Of a stretch of 64,000 nt of DNA, positions 47,640 through 59,589 are shown piece by piece. Each line of letters starts with the position of its first letter. The stretch's first letter is position 1. Location of the stretch: NCBI GenBank assembly GCA_030704615.1, contig CM060733.1:23746001-23810000 (forward strand). The letters are read 5' to 3'. Both the position numbers and the translations under genes were made by a program. Below the pieces are notes generated by a model, which was not told where the DNA came from, made no database searches, and worked only from the letters and a program-made list of their open reading frames with translations. Source of the stretch: Takakia lepidozioides. Taxonomy: Eukaryota > Streptophyta > Takakiopsida > Takakiales > Takakiaceae.

Positions 47640-48080
47640 TGAACTGCGACAATGTCAGCATGGACCTCGATGCCTTTTCCAGAGCTGCCAATGTTGCACA
47701 CGCCTTGACAATGGATAGGAAAGTGACCCTGCCAGGCTACAACCATTCCTGTACCATTTTTCTCAATGCCTCCAATGCCTCCCTCCCACAACTATGCTTG
47801 GCATGTCCTGCTATCATAATATTCCATGTATATATATATCTCGTGCAGGCATATTGTCAAACACCCGACGTGCATTCACCACACTCCCGCACTTTGTTGA
47901 CAGGGGCATTGAGTAGAAAATGTTGGGATTGAATCCACTTTGGACAATGTGGACGTGCAACTGTTTTCCCTCTGCTAGGGCCTTTCATGTTGATGCACTC
48001 CTGCAATAGACAGACATAAGACTTAGGAAACCTGTTGTTCCACCACTGCAAAGGATCTGAGAAGTACTCCTTCCACAGAT
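47640..48080 (-). pseudogene. PPR pseudogene fragment preceded by a WWxNR block
   Basis: The minus strand reads DHLWKEYFSDPLQWWNNRFP (about 48.05 kb), similar to the WWDNR/PDF motif of plant organelle single-stranded-DNA-binding (OSB) proteins. It is followed by degenerate PPR repeats: ARRVFDNMPARDIYIHG, then in another frame WNIMIAGHAKHSCGREALEAL and RVTFLSIVKACATLAALEKA. Stops and a frameshift make it non-functional. Confidence 0.55.
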
Positions 48081-48281
48081 GATCTCTGCTCATTGTTTGG
48101 TCTGCAAACACCACTTAAACCACACAGGTAGTGTGAGTCTTACTGAGGATTGATTCCATATATTAACCTCTCTCTTTCCCTCTGCCTCCTGTGGAGGTAC
48201 CGAACTTCTTCGACCCTATCTCTCTCTTTCTCTCTCTGTCCCTGCCTGTCTCAACACTGTGCAACCTGAATCAGAATAAAC

Positions 48282-48468
48282 GTGGATCAAGGGCATCTCC
48301 TCCTGGGAATCCACTTAGTGGTTGTTTTGCAATCACGTGCTCTACCAGTAACGGGATGTCCAGGCCTGAATCATTTTTTGTAGCACCCGTCACATCACTC
48401 ACTACCTTAACTTTTCCACCCTGCTCGTGTATCAATGAGGCAGCCCAAGAGCCCACATTCCCAAAACC
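48282..48468 (-). pseudogene. Isolated glutamate dehydrogenase exon
   Basis: A 187-bp minus-strand exon between an AG acceptor (GGAATGGCAG) and a GT donor encodes [40 protein letters not shown] and [16 protein letters not shown] is the NAD(P)-binding glycine motif of plant GDH, which interconverts glutamate and 2-oxoglutarate in mitochondria (family knowledge). No other GDH exon was found nearby; PPR debris lies on both sides. It is therefore probably a left-over or captured exon. Confidence 0.65.
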
Positions 48469-48599
48469 CTGCCATTCCATACATCAGGCAGACCAGGCAG
48501 ATATATGTGAGAGAAATACCTAAGAACAACCTTGCATTCTCCAACCAGTGACAGAAGTGTTACGAGAGAGACAGAGAGAGAGAAAAAGCAGGCCCATCT

Positions 48600-49795
48600 T
48601 TGGGATGGATATATAGTTATTAAGTCAAGATTCACTAGACATAATCAAGACCATCGTTGCCTTCAGATTGTTCTTGACCTCAATGCAGCTGCAACCTGGC
48701 TCCTTTTGCACACCTCTGACCTTCATCATTTTTTGCATTGTTGTGGCATCATCCCACCTGCCAGCTGCAGCATAGATGTTGGAGAGCAGCACATAAGTTG
48801 CAGCATCCTGTTAATCCCACTTGAGAATCCATGTTGCTGCACGTTCTGCCAACTCCACATTGCCATGAATTCTGCAGGCACCAAGCAAGGCCTTCGAAAC
48901 CACAGCATCTGGTTCGGTTGACATTCTGTTAATGAGGTCCTCTGCTTCTTCCAAGTGCCCTGCTCGGCATAGAAGGTCCACCATGCAGCCAAAATGCTCC
49001 CTTATAGGAGTGAGGCCATAATCTCGACTAAGGGAATCCCAGTAGTGTCTGCCTTCATCCACAAGGCCCACATGGCTACATGCAGATATGATACATACAA
49101 AAGTTATACCATTTGGCTTCAACCGGCTTTCATGTTGCATTTGTTTGAATAAACTTAGGGCTTGTTTACCAAACACATGCTGGGCATATCCTGCACTCAT
49201 GGCATTCCAGAAGACCACCTCTCGTTGAGCCATATTATGAAACACCCGATTAGCATCATTTGTGCCCCCGCATTTGGCATACATGTCAACCAAGGCAGTA
49301 TCCACAATGATATCTGGCAGAATTCCCGATTTCATGATCTCAGAATGGACCTGTTTGCCTTCTCCAGGACTGCCAGGCTGGCACAAGCTTTACGAATGCA
49401 AACAATGGTTACCTCGTTGGGTTTTATCCCTTCCTGTATCATCCCCTCATGAGTGTTCAAAGCCTCCCTACCACACTCATGCTGGGCATATCCTGCGATC
49501 ATTGCATTCCATGAGACCACATTTGGCTGAGCCATATTGTCGAATACTCGTCGCGCATCCTTCATGTTCCCACATTTGGCATACATGTGGACCAGGGCAG
49601 TGTCCACAAGGACATTTGGCACAATTCCGGCCATCATGATGTCAGCATGAATTTCTATACCTTTTTCCAAGGCTGCACAAGCATTGAGAACCCTAGCAAA
49701 TGTGAGTTGATTGGGATTCACGTCTTCCCCTATCATTTCCTGGTAGGTTTATCCTGTGATCATTGCGTTCCATGAAACCATATCTCGTTAATGCA
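48600..49795 (-). pseudogene. PLS-class PPR pseudogene with E motif
   Basis: PPR proteins bind organelle RNA. Minus-strand repeats read DMVSWNAMITG, VLVDTALVHMYAKCGNMKDA, NVVSWNAMIAGYAQHECGRE, DIIVDTALVDMYAKCGG, then the C-terminal repeats with HFGCMVDLLCRAGHLEEAED and the E motif (YVLLSNIYAAAGRWDDAT). A stop follows CGREAL's upstream repeat (ITG then stop near 49.75 kb), the frame shifts near 49.33-49.39 kb, and a TAA replaces the codon in the conserved D-P-Q-D segment near 48.81 kb. The tail has no DYW domain. It cannot encode a full protein. Confidence 0.75.
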
Positions 49796-50162
49796 CAATA
49801 ATGCACTCCAAAGGTGTGGACTGACTTACCAAATAGTTAAACTGACTTCCAGGAGTGCAAGAGGCACCCATATCAGTGACCTAATGCAGCTAGTCTCTGC
49901 TCCAATGCTCTGTAAACAGACAACCTTCAAGGTAGTCCCCACTCCCCAACAGAGTCCTACCTGCACAAATCTTCTCTCCCCACAGGATTTTCCTCAAGTG
50001 ATGATCTTCTGTTTCATTACAAAATTCCACAGATCCAAGGGACAAGTATTGTTGCTGGCATGTTGTCTTCTACTGTACCTTCCCACACAACTAAGATGAC
50101 TGCATAAAATTAGAATAACAGTTTTAACAACCGATGTTATCATTAAGTATTGACAGTGATAT

Positions 50163-50722
50163 AAACTGAGGATAATTTTAAAAGAAGTGCAGACGTATCT
50201 GGGTGAATATACACTGTACAGGACAGTAAGGGACATATCAAGTCACTCGCACACTCGCAGCACAGTCTGGCATAAAGATCATAGAAGATCTCTGGTCATG
50301 CATCCTGTAATTCACAATCTGTCGATATCCCCAGCCACAATGCAGTAGTTACCTCAATTCCCAGTTGCCGGTACGAGCTATGGTAATTTTATGGACATCC
50401 TTCATTCTCAGACAAGCTCAAGTTCATTCAAATCCCTGGGAAAACTGAGGATAATTTTAAAAGAAGTGCAGACGTATCTGGGTGAATATACACTGTACAG
50501 GACAGTAAGGGACATATCAAGTCACTCGCACACTCGCAGCACAGTCTGGCATAAAGATCATAGAAGATCTCTGCTCATGCATCCTGTAATTCACAATCTG
50601 TCGATATCCCCAGCCACAATGCAGTAGTTACCTCAATTTGCAGTTGCCGGTACGAGCTATGGTAATTTTATGGACATCCTTCACTCTCAGACAAGCTCAA
50701 GTTCATTCAAATCCCTGGGAAA
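50163..50722. repeat. Tandem direct duplication, two 279-bp units
   Basis: AAACTGAGGATAATTTTAAA starts at 50163 and again at 50442, and the copies stay nearly identical to about 50722 (the few differences include GGTCATGC/GCTCATGC and CATTCTCAG/CACTCTCAG). The high identity points to a recent duplication. Neither copy codes for a recognised protein. Confidence 0.85.
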
Positions 50723-51150
50723 ACACAGAGGAAGCCACTTTACTAGAACTTCATAAACGACTGAGCACATTTCAAGACCTTGTTATCCAGGAATTGAATG
50801 ACGAAAATGCACCTGATTACCAGAAAATTCAACATGTCTGCTTTCCCAATGCTTTAGAAAAGGGCACCTGCATAAATCCAAAAACATAGTGTGCACCAAA
50901 ACCTGAAGCTGTAACACTGCTACATACAGAGTACTTTCGCCTGGCATTCTACGTACGGGTCAAAGAGAGATGGGCAGCTCACACACAACAAGTCCATGCT
51001 TATGTGAGGCGGGGCGCTAGGGTCTATGGCCAGAAGGCTACAACAAACATACTTCTATGAGTAGATTCTCTCACTTTCTCTCTTTCCCTCTTCAGGAACA
51101 TGAAGAACATTGTCCTGCACCTCCGTTCACCAACATTCATTCCAGCACCC
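50720..51150 (+). repeat. Dispersed repeat family, copy 3 (plus strand)
   Basis: Plus-strand translation reads TEEATLLELHKRLSTFQDLV, a stop after NPKT, then PEAVTLLHTEYFRLAFYVRV, AAHTQQVHAYV and VYGQKATTNILL. HTQQ..A.V and the QKATTN end match the minus-strand copies at 5.2 kb and 14.5 kb ([18 protein letters not shown]), but a segment including EDIWKTR is absent. LFRNMKN followed by CPAPPFTN in another frame (51.09-51.14 kb) also matches, but lies after the end, opposite to the order in the other copies. The protein family is not recognised. Confidence 0.45.
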
Positions 51151-52901
51151 TTTTGGTGCAGATAAACTAGAACTGCTTGCCCACCTGGAGGCCCCTCCGG
51201 GTTTTCTTTAGTCGGTGGCTGCTGGGATTACTTATGGCTGGTGAAATTCCCATCAGGCACATGCGTTGCATTCACAAATCAGATAACCACCACATATCAG
51301 AGAGAGTGAGCTGCCTCCAAATCTCAGAAATCAATACAGCAACCTAGGGAGCAATTTATATTTCAAAGGGTGCCAATTGACAATGTCCTTGGAATAGCTG
51401 GAATTGGGTTATCCATGGCTTACAAAAGCAGCCGACCATTAGTGGTTTTAACTCTTGGGGGAAAAGCCTCCTGGTAGTGAAAGTCTCTGAGCAGGTCACC
51501 GTGCCAGCAAAAATGAAAGCTGTGGGTTTGCGGAAATTTTGAGAACCAGGGTGTCTCTGTCAGCAGCTGTGGAGAAGAAGGTTGATTGCAGATGGGAGGG
51601 CGGCCCTTGTGATGAGCTGATTATTACAAGAACCCTGATTCGGTTCACATACTACAAACTGCAAAGGTGGTCATCCCTAACACTAGGCTCATCTTTTCAG
51701 TTGTTGACATGTCATAACTCCAAACCGGAGACAGGAGGGAGGTGGAGACTTCAGCAATGTGTGAGACAATCTGGCATCTATCTTAAAACATCTATCAGTG
51801 AGGTCCACGAATACATAAGATATCCTGCAATTGCCGCAGGGTCCACGATCCCAGCTTCTTCTACGGACGCATTGTCCTGACAAACCAACAAGAGACGATT
51901 GGACTCAGCGAGGCTCCGTTACAACCGACACACGACGATGACGACGTGGCGTGACGACGATGATCGGTCATGTGTCTACGATGACGTGGTACTATGCTAC
52001 CCTATTCCTGCTCTACGCTAAACTAGTCTACGACCTTCAGTCGTCGCTAGAATTACTTCAACTCAACAATTACAGATGAAGATAAAGATTCTTTAACGTC
52101 CAGTGAATTTACAGAACCTACTGCTCAACACACAGGCCATCGAGGGCCCAATGGACGGTCTGAAGGCACATGTTGAAGGATTGAACCCCAGATCACCTAG
52201 GTTATGCAGTGAATTTACAGAGAGAATTGTATAACTTATCATTGTGAAAAATGTAGTAACAGAAAAATAAAAAGATTTTTGAAACACTTGCACACTTTTC
52301 AGTAAGAGACAGGTCTGGTGGGTGAAGGAGGGAAGACACTTGCGAACCTCAGCTTGTTTGCTTTCCCTGTGCATTAGTTAGGCCGCTTGCTGGTGATAAG
52401 GAGAGGGGGGTTCCATATTTGAAGCCTCAATCCAAACCTTAACACATTGGTGGGCATTAAACAGACAGAGAATTTTAGGTTTGGAGGTGCTCGAGCTTTG
52501 GGTGGGTGTAACACAACTCAGTGGACTTCAACATCACCACTACCCCCACCATCCTGTCTCATGTGTTTCAAAGATGCAGTGACCTGCACAAGCTGGCTGC
52601 ATCGATAGCAGGGTAACAGTAATATTTCTGGCAAGAAATTGAGACCACTTAGAATTGCAGCTTTGAACTCATTTGGTGGTGTTGTTGGGAGAACACAGCG
52701 CTGTGCGACCGAACTGTGAGTGCAGTCATGGAAGTCAGAGTAACAAGGAACATTCTATAACAACGGACATGACTTCAATTACAATAAGTACAAATCACTC
52801 AAAGCCAGGACTCGTTGATCAAGAGCTAACCTGGTGCGTTTTTAGGAAGTATACAGGGAGGTCCTCAAAGTGATAGAAACTAGAACTAAAAATGAAATTG
52901 A
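51151..52901. other. No recognised gene upstream-3' of CP29
   Basis: Short open frames only. The last part (52400-52901) should include the 3' untranslated region of the CP29 gene. A run of CGACGATGACGACG-like short repeats lies near 51925-51985. Confidence 0.4.
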
Positions 52902-53925
52902 TCACTTGGAGAAGGTGTCGATGATGGTTGTGTGGAGTGGATCGCTCAGGTGCGTGGCCCAGTTGTCCAAGGGACCCTTGCCTGTAGCAGCAGCTTGCAC
53001 AGCAAAACCCAAAGCAGCAACCATGGCCAGCCTTGCATGCTTAATTTCGGCGAGTTTTAGAACCTCTTTCTTCTCGGGGTCAGCTGCCAGTCCGAGGGGA
53101 TCGAAGTACTTGCCACCAGGATACAGTCGCCTCTCTGGGTCTAGCTCGGCATTCCTTTGGAACTCAATGTATCCTACCACAAGAGTCTCAATCCAGACAA
53201 GAGCAGAGATGCTGAACGGTAAAGAGAGACCGAAGTAAGAGGGACCATCAACAAGTTCCACCTGCAACCAACACAACATCGAGGGTAAGACAAATCCAGC
53301 GGGTATCGTAATGAAACAAACCATTAATGGTGCAAGAGCCTAATAAAACGCAAGCATATACACTACTCACCTTTCCAGCATCTTGCCATGTCACGCCAGT
53401 GAACGTCTCGACAGACAACGCCCCAACAATGGCAAGCATTGCCCATCTACCGTGAATCAGCTCGCATTCCCTGAACCTCTGGAGGCCGAACACCTCACTG
53501 TACGGTTGGAAGGGAGTGGGGTTTATATCCTTCTTCTTATCAAGACGGGTTCCGATCACGTCTCCAGCAGGGTTCTTAGCCAAGTTCTGGTTCAGTGAAT
53601 CCAGCTCGAACTGCAGATACTCTGGAGATTTTCCCAGGGACAGTGGATCGAAACCGTAGTCACCAACCAAAGATCCATCCAGCCAAGACGGGGCCTTTGC
53701 ACCTGGGAACCACAGAGGCCTATCCGCCGACCCAGTCTTCTTAGGAACCCTGGGGGTAACCTTGCTCACGGCCTTTTGCACCTTCTTGGTTCCACTGGCA
53801 ACCTTCGCAACCACCCGGCTTCCATTGGAAGCACCAAACACTCGGCTTGCAGACTCCAACGACCCCAACTCCCGGCCGGCGCAGAAGGTCGATGCGAGAG
53901 ACGCAGCAGCGAAGGTGGGCGCCAT
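52902..53925 (-). CDS. LHCB4: Chlorophyll a/b-binding protein CP29 of photosystem II, 304 aa precursor
   Basis: CP29 is a monomeric minor antenna protein in the thylakoid membrane that links LHCII trimers to the photosystem II core. Two exons, 53371-53925 and 52902-53261, join in phase 0 over a 109-bp intron (GTGAGT ... TTGCAG). The N-terminal ~60 residues are Ser/Ala/Lys-rich, as expected of a transit peptide. The mature N-terminus reads [20 protein letters not shown]. Helix B has [13 protein letters not shown] (152-164) and helix A has [15 protein letters not shown] (257-271), the two ExxxxR-type chlorophyll-binding segments; helix C lies near 199-220. GDVIGTR (121-127) and the ending [13 protein letters not shown] are CP29-typical. 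No damage is seen. Confidence 0.95.
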
Positions 53926-55987
53926 TGCCAATCCAAAGTCTGTACCTGCTGTGCAATCTCGCGCAGAGAAGAAGGGGATTCTCGCCTGCTCGCTGCGGAG
54001 AGATGGTAATGGAGCCCAGGCTTGTGCGAGCATGCGAGAGAGAGATAGGCCCTGTGTGCGCTCATTGGGCACCCCAATTTCTGGGTGCCCAGCAGCCGTC
54101 GATGCATCTTTGGATGTGAAATGGGCGGCAGATAAGCCGCTCCGTTATCTAGATGCAGGCCACGTGGACTGCAAGCCTCCCATTGGGTTGTTGTGCACCA
54201 TAGCTTTTCCCCAGAGCATTGCAATCCCAGTGTCTCATTGAACAAATAAGCGGTGATCCGAGCAAGGCCCACATGTTCTTGACTACGGAGATCGGACTCG
54301 GTGAGTGGCTGGCTATGGATTGGGCACCTTCGATGTTGTCGTTCCATGATGTTTGCCATGTTGGCGGATCCTGCCATGTATGCATCTGCAGAGATTGAGG
54401 TGGCACAGCACTTATGGTGGAGTGGACCCACAGTTTCAAAAGCAACAAGGTTTTCAATACATATGGTTGAGGATGTTTTAACGCTTCTGGGAGTCGATGA
54501 GAGCTCAGACCTGGCTCCATCGAATCAGAACAGAAGAAAGGTTTCAAATTTTGAAGGAGGGAATGCGAGAGCATGACTGTTGCTGTATGCTGGACTAGCT
54601 GTGGAAGGATATGTGCGTTTGTAGAGATTGAGCTTATCGCTGTTAGGTCAAGGAACGAAGAGTATGAAGTTGGTCAGTAATGGCCGGCGTTTAGGATGGA
54701 GGCTTGTGTCTGTGATCAGACTCTCGCTCACGTGGGGATGTGCACCCTTCATGTCCACTCTTGAGTAGGGTTTGCTTGTGTGCGTGCACTTGCTTTGTTC
54801 CCATGCTTTCATTGATCATGTCCTAATTTCTTCTTCCTATTCAAGATTGCATCTACTAAAATTTACTGATAGCTCGATTGTATATACGGCACAACTTTTG
54901 AGTGCACTTTGCTGGGTCGCAGTATATGTCTCCATCCTTACACAGTTACTGGCTTGAAATCTGGTGGGGTCGTTCTCAATTCATGCTTGCCGCAGCTTAC
55001 GTCCAGTTTCGGTAGGTAGGCGTTGAGAGGTGGACAAGCCAAGGGAGCAAATTTCCGTTTCTGTAAGGCTTGATATTTGCACATTGTGTGCAGGATGATA
55101 GAGTAGCGGATTTGACTAGAAAGATTCCGGGTGTTTGACACAAGTGACAGTTTGCATTTTGTGGGATGTACAGACCGAGCAAATTCCCACTTCTACTACC
55201 ACTTCTACTACCGGCTTGTTGATTGCAGTGGGTGTAGAGGATCCGTGAAGCCAGTTAGTCAAGACACAAAAGTTACACATCTCCCACAACCAGCTTACCC
55301 ATCTTCCAAGGGATAAAGATATATGACACTAAGATGGAGTTTTACAGAAGGGGGGTGGGTCGGCCAAAGTTCAGAAATTGGTGCAGACTACATACCTACA
55401 TTAGGTTCAGACAAGCAAAAGGTGAGGAAGGGAAGAGGAAGGGAAGAGGGCAGAATTCCAAGTGCAAAACATAGCTTTAGTTGGACTGTAAGCATGTCAT
55501 CTACACCACAACTCTCCTCCGCACCTACCATCAATGATGGGGAGATTGGACACTAGGTCATTTCCTGCGAGTCTACATTGCAAGCATGGAAGCATTAGCC
55601 CTGCTCAGGCAACGATCGTTGCAAATTCTTCTCTCGCTCTTTCAATTCAGGCCTAGCTGGCCTGCTGCTACATGATCCCAGATAATTTTACTTTTGTATA
55701 CTGTAGGTGGTTCCTAACTTGTACTTCCTCGTAAATCCCACCAGGTTCAGGAACTCTGGACCAATCTGTTTAGTGATGACAAAGAGGCATACATCATTAC
55801 CCCTAACAAAGCTGAAATGATATTAGTGCCAACTTGCTGAGAACTCCAAACAGACATTCATTACAGTCCCCTTCAGATCTCCAAGTTGATCTGTCTTGCA
55901 GAGAAAACACTGGCTGGCTCAGCACAACGATCCTATCGGTGTGGGTGCAGCATTTGAATTGGATTAACATGGCCTCTGTTCACAAGT
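53926..55987. promoter_or_regulatory. Upstream region of CP29, no other gene recognised
   Basis: The CP29 gene is transcribed leftward, so its promoter should lie just above 53925. Long overlapping open frames on both strands to 54.6 kb lack family motifs and are probably chance, since the sequence is GC-rich. Between 54.6 and 55.98 kb I see no gene. No individual light-response box was assigned. Confidence 0.35.
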
Positions 55988-58900
55988 CTACACTGAGACC
56001 TTGATGTTCGCTTCAAACTTGGCCATTACGTGGGGCTCCAGGGAAATAATCATGTTCAGACCTCCATCAGTTTTCCCATTTGGCACAAATAGAACAAACT
56101 CCACCAGGGGGCTCACAGCAGGCCCTGCAAAGAGGGGCTTTCCCCAACCAAAGTCGACGGCATAGAATGGCATTTTCCACCATGATGAAATGAAGATACC
56201 ATTGGGGATGGCAGGAACACCCCGGTACACCTCCCACCAATCAAGTGCAGACCTGTGCATCAATGAGGACGCAACTGTCATGAGTAAAGTAAATTTGACT
56301 ATTCTGCATTTGGACACTTGTGTCCTACATCGGAACATTTGTAGAACAATTCAAGCTGAGTCCAGCACAGCTCCTGCCCTATGTGAGCCCACCTTTGGTC
56401 CTCTAATGACTAAGGAAATCCTCCAGTATAGTTGCAAGCTGAGTAATATAAGAACAAAGAGTCTTTCAAGATTACCCATCTGGAGAACCTTCCTTTGCAC
56501 TGACGTGGACTGGAGAGACAAGGTGACAGATGATCATACCTTAGGTAGTCATTGGTCAATCTGTCATTGGCCTCCTTAATTTTCTGAACAGCGAATGAAA
56601 GTGGTTTCTCAGCAAGTTGTTGGGATGTTGCCCTGTTGTGGTCACACAGAAAATAAAACCAGTCAATGAAATTATTAGATCGTGACTAATATTCACTTTA
56701 CACTCTACACTGATTGAAGACAATAATCTTTTGAGACGTAATTGTAAAGATGGCTCAAGTAGAAGTCCAGTCAGTCCCACTGACATCAGCAAAACTTTGA
56801 GATTGCATGTAGCAAATTGCAAACTACACAGATTAATCAAATGCAGCGGAGGCTCTATTCTCTTATCTCCACTCAACTGCACACGATACAAGCTTTAATG
56901 GAAGATCATGGATGCTGTGAGGTGTCTTCTGCTGGATAGCAGACACCTCATAGACTAAACATAAACCATTAAAACATAGACATAGACACCTCATAGACCC
57001 TCATGTCTAAGTTACTGTGGGGTGTCTTCTAGCCAAATCCCCGAAACTATGCACCATTTGGCCCATTCTGAGTACAGTATAATTGCAGTACCTGGCACAA
57101 GCTGAATATACACCATTTCCACAGAAGTGCTCGGGAAGATTGGGTTCTAGGCGTGCGCGAATGTCAACAGCATACAAGAGAGTGGCCAGCTCAGTGGGTT
57201 CCATATCCAAGGACTTTGTCCTGGCCTTCCAGACATGACCACAGAGGGCATCAAAGCTACTTGCTTTGCTCAAAATTCCATCCTCTGTTGCTCTCGCCTT
57301 CAAGGCTGCCAATTCAACACCAGTGAAGGGGAACACCTGACAATAAACCAATCCAGAGTTCAAAACGTACTAGTACAAGTAGCAAGGGGATTTGACATAT
57401 CATGTGCCTGGAATGTATTGTGCTCAGATGAAATTGGAAACCTTGCAGGTGAGACAGAAAAACATGTAAGGAAACTGTTGGCGATCAGTTGGGGAAGGAG
57501 ATGGCAAAACTGCCAGAGATATTACCTTTGCCAGGTGCTGACCACATTTCGATAGAAAGGCTTGCCATATGACACACACAGAGATATACTTACATGCTAA
57601 GTAGAAATTTCGGGAAGATTTCATATTGAAATACCTTTGTCACATGCTTTTTAGAGGCAGAGAGACCCTCAAAGTCAGATTTGGCCGCATCAGGAGTAGT
57701 GAAAGCACCACCGGCTACTGAGGCTGCCTCATCCAATTTCAAGTATTCGGGATGATCATACTTGGGAGTGGGGGGACTCCTGGCCTTCAGCATGCTTCGA
57801 TCTGGCTTGGGATGACACACAATTGGTCCACCCTTTGAAAGGGACGTCAGATTCGCAAGGAACTCAATGACTCCCAGGCCATCCCACACCAAGTGACTCA
57901 TTCCAAATCCGATGGTGAAGCCACCGCACTTAAAGGTCGTCACCTGCATAAACAGGAGAAACAATAAGATAAATATAACTGAAGACAAATGAACCACACC
58001 GGCTTACCACTGTAAGCTGGGAACTACTGGTCTCCCTTGGCCCCACCCTTCATCTATTTCTCCCACCTCCCTTCCACTTATTCTGCAATTTTCTTGTGGA
58101 CTCCTCAGTCATGATTCACAGTAAGAGCTCTAGAGTTAATGCACAGATGGACTTTTTCGTGGTGTTCATATGAATTTCAAATTAGAACGGCATGACTGAG
58201 TGAAGACTGACCTGAACCATCATGAGGGGAATATCAGAAATCTTGGAGGCCTTGTAAGCCTGTGGCACCAACTTTCTGCAAGAATTGGGAACAAGTGAAG
58301 CATTTAAGTGACCAAAACCTTGACCCCGCATACCTTGACCCCGCATACGGTTACTAAAGCTGAGAAAACACCTGAGCAACTTTAGGTGCAGTTTCTACGA
58401 ACCAGGCAAGAGACGTCTATCCTTTAGAGGACTGACAACAGTTATAAAAAAAAATGGGAACAGGATTGTAAGTTCTCCAATGGATAGATACTCAAGAAGA
58501 GGTGTCATCCCCTAAGAAGTACGATCGACCAAGAGGTTACTGCACAATACCTGAAAACTGGATTAGGAATCGTAATATCGCCAAGCTCTGCAATGGTGAG
58601 ATCGCATGATGCGGTTCCGAATTGAGCACCTGCATAATTGCGGCTGATTTCTAACCGCATAGTAGTCTCGCTGAGGTTCAATCTTCCAGCCAAGAAATCG
58701 TACTCCACCATAACTTTGCTAAGCGCATCCTTCAGGACCTCCGCCACTTGATCATTGCTCTTGTCAGGGTGGGCCCCATAGAAATATATAGTCTCAACAG
58801 TGAAAGCCAAACACTGACATCCAGCCAAACAATATCCCGTCGAAACACTAAGAACTCCTCTCTGACGTAAAGATCACCGCACTCTGATTCCATCCCTATT

Positions 58901-59589
58901 TCCGGAAGTGTTGCAATTTGTGCAGTCGACCTTCCCGCGACGCAACCTTTTGAACTTCACAGGATTGCGAGCTGAGAGGAGAAGCGGAGCATTTGCCCAT
59001 CGCAGGTTTCAATCGAAACCATTCGGACCAATGTCCAATACGTGTACATTACCATAGTCGTCACCTCTCTTTCTCTCTAGACACTCTCCTCCACTTCTCT
59101 CAGCTCTACTGTGTCCCCAGGCCTCCCCCCGTCCCGTAGAGGAAATGGAGAAGTTTCTTCTTTTTTACACGTCTCTACCAATGTTCATTTCTCTAGAGAG
59201 TTAGAGCTGACGTGCAACCACGGACACCTTTAGGTTCCAACAGCGATGTGGAAAGGCAAACATCGGGAGACTGTCATAATCACTAAATATCCCAGAAACA
59301 GACAGGAACAAGACAAAGGTCATACAGAATCCGCTTGGCCTAGTGTAGATCCACAAACTTCTTTGAGCTGCACGCTATTCACTAACTCCATGATCTGGTA
59401 TCTCACAAAGATGCATCCGACTACTCCAACCTCCCAAGCGAGGTAGAACACTGTGGTAGCTGAAGTTACCTGGTCGATGTTCGACAGCTCGAGTGGGCTC
59501 GTGTCACTGCAAGGTTCAGCAGGTTTCACGAACGTCGGCTCGTGCACATCCACATTGAGCTCAGTGATCATAGCCACCTCGGAACCCAT
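55988..59589 (-). CDS. BAHD-family acyl-CoA-dependent acyltransferase, 452 aa (hydroxy-fatty-acid/phenolic acyltransferase-like)
   Basis: BAHD enzymes move an acyl group from CoA to an alcohol or amine in the cytosol. Seven exons join in phase: 59470-59589, 58551-58813, 58212-58275, 57635-57943, 57092-57336, 56540-56632, 55988-56252 (453 codons). The start is the ATG at 59589 (MGSEVAMITEL); the open frame before it has no ATG. Exon 1 carries EPTFVKPAEP and LSNIDQ, continued by CLAFTVETIYFYGAHP. The catalytic HxxxD motif is HLVWD (166-170, in GMSHLVWDG), and the structural DFGWGKP motif starts at 398. DRSMLKARSPPTPKYDHPEY recalls omega-hydroxyacid feruloyltransferases and DCR of suberin and cutin synthesis, so that role is a guess. 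The coding sequence looks intact. Confidence 0.88.

Noticed and set aside
53762-54241. Plus-strand open frame opposite the CP29 transit peptide
   Set aside because: It is antisense to CP29 exon 1 and its promoter, in GC-rich sequence, with no recognisable domain.
58814-58890. Alternative N-terminus of the BAHD gene directly upstream of its second exon
   Set aside because: That reading would need a frameshift. The exon at 59470-59589 supplies the conserved LSNIDQ end and joins in phase.
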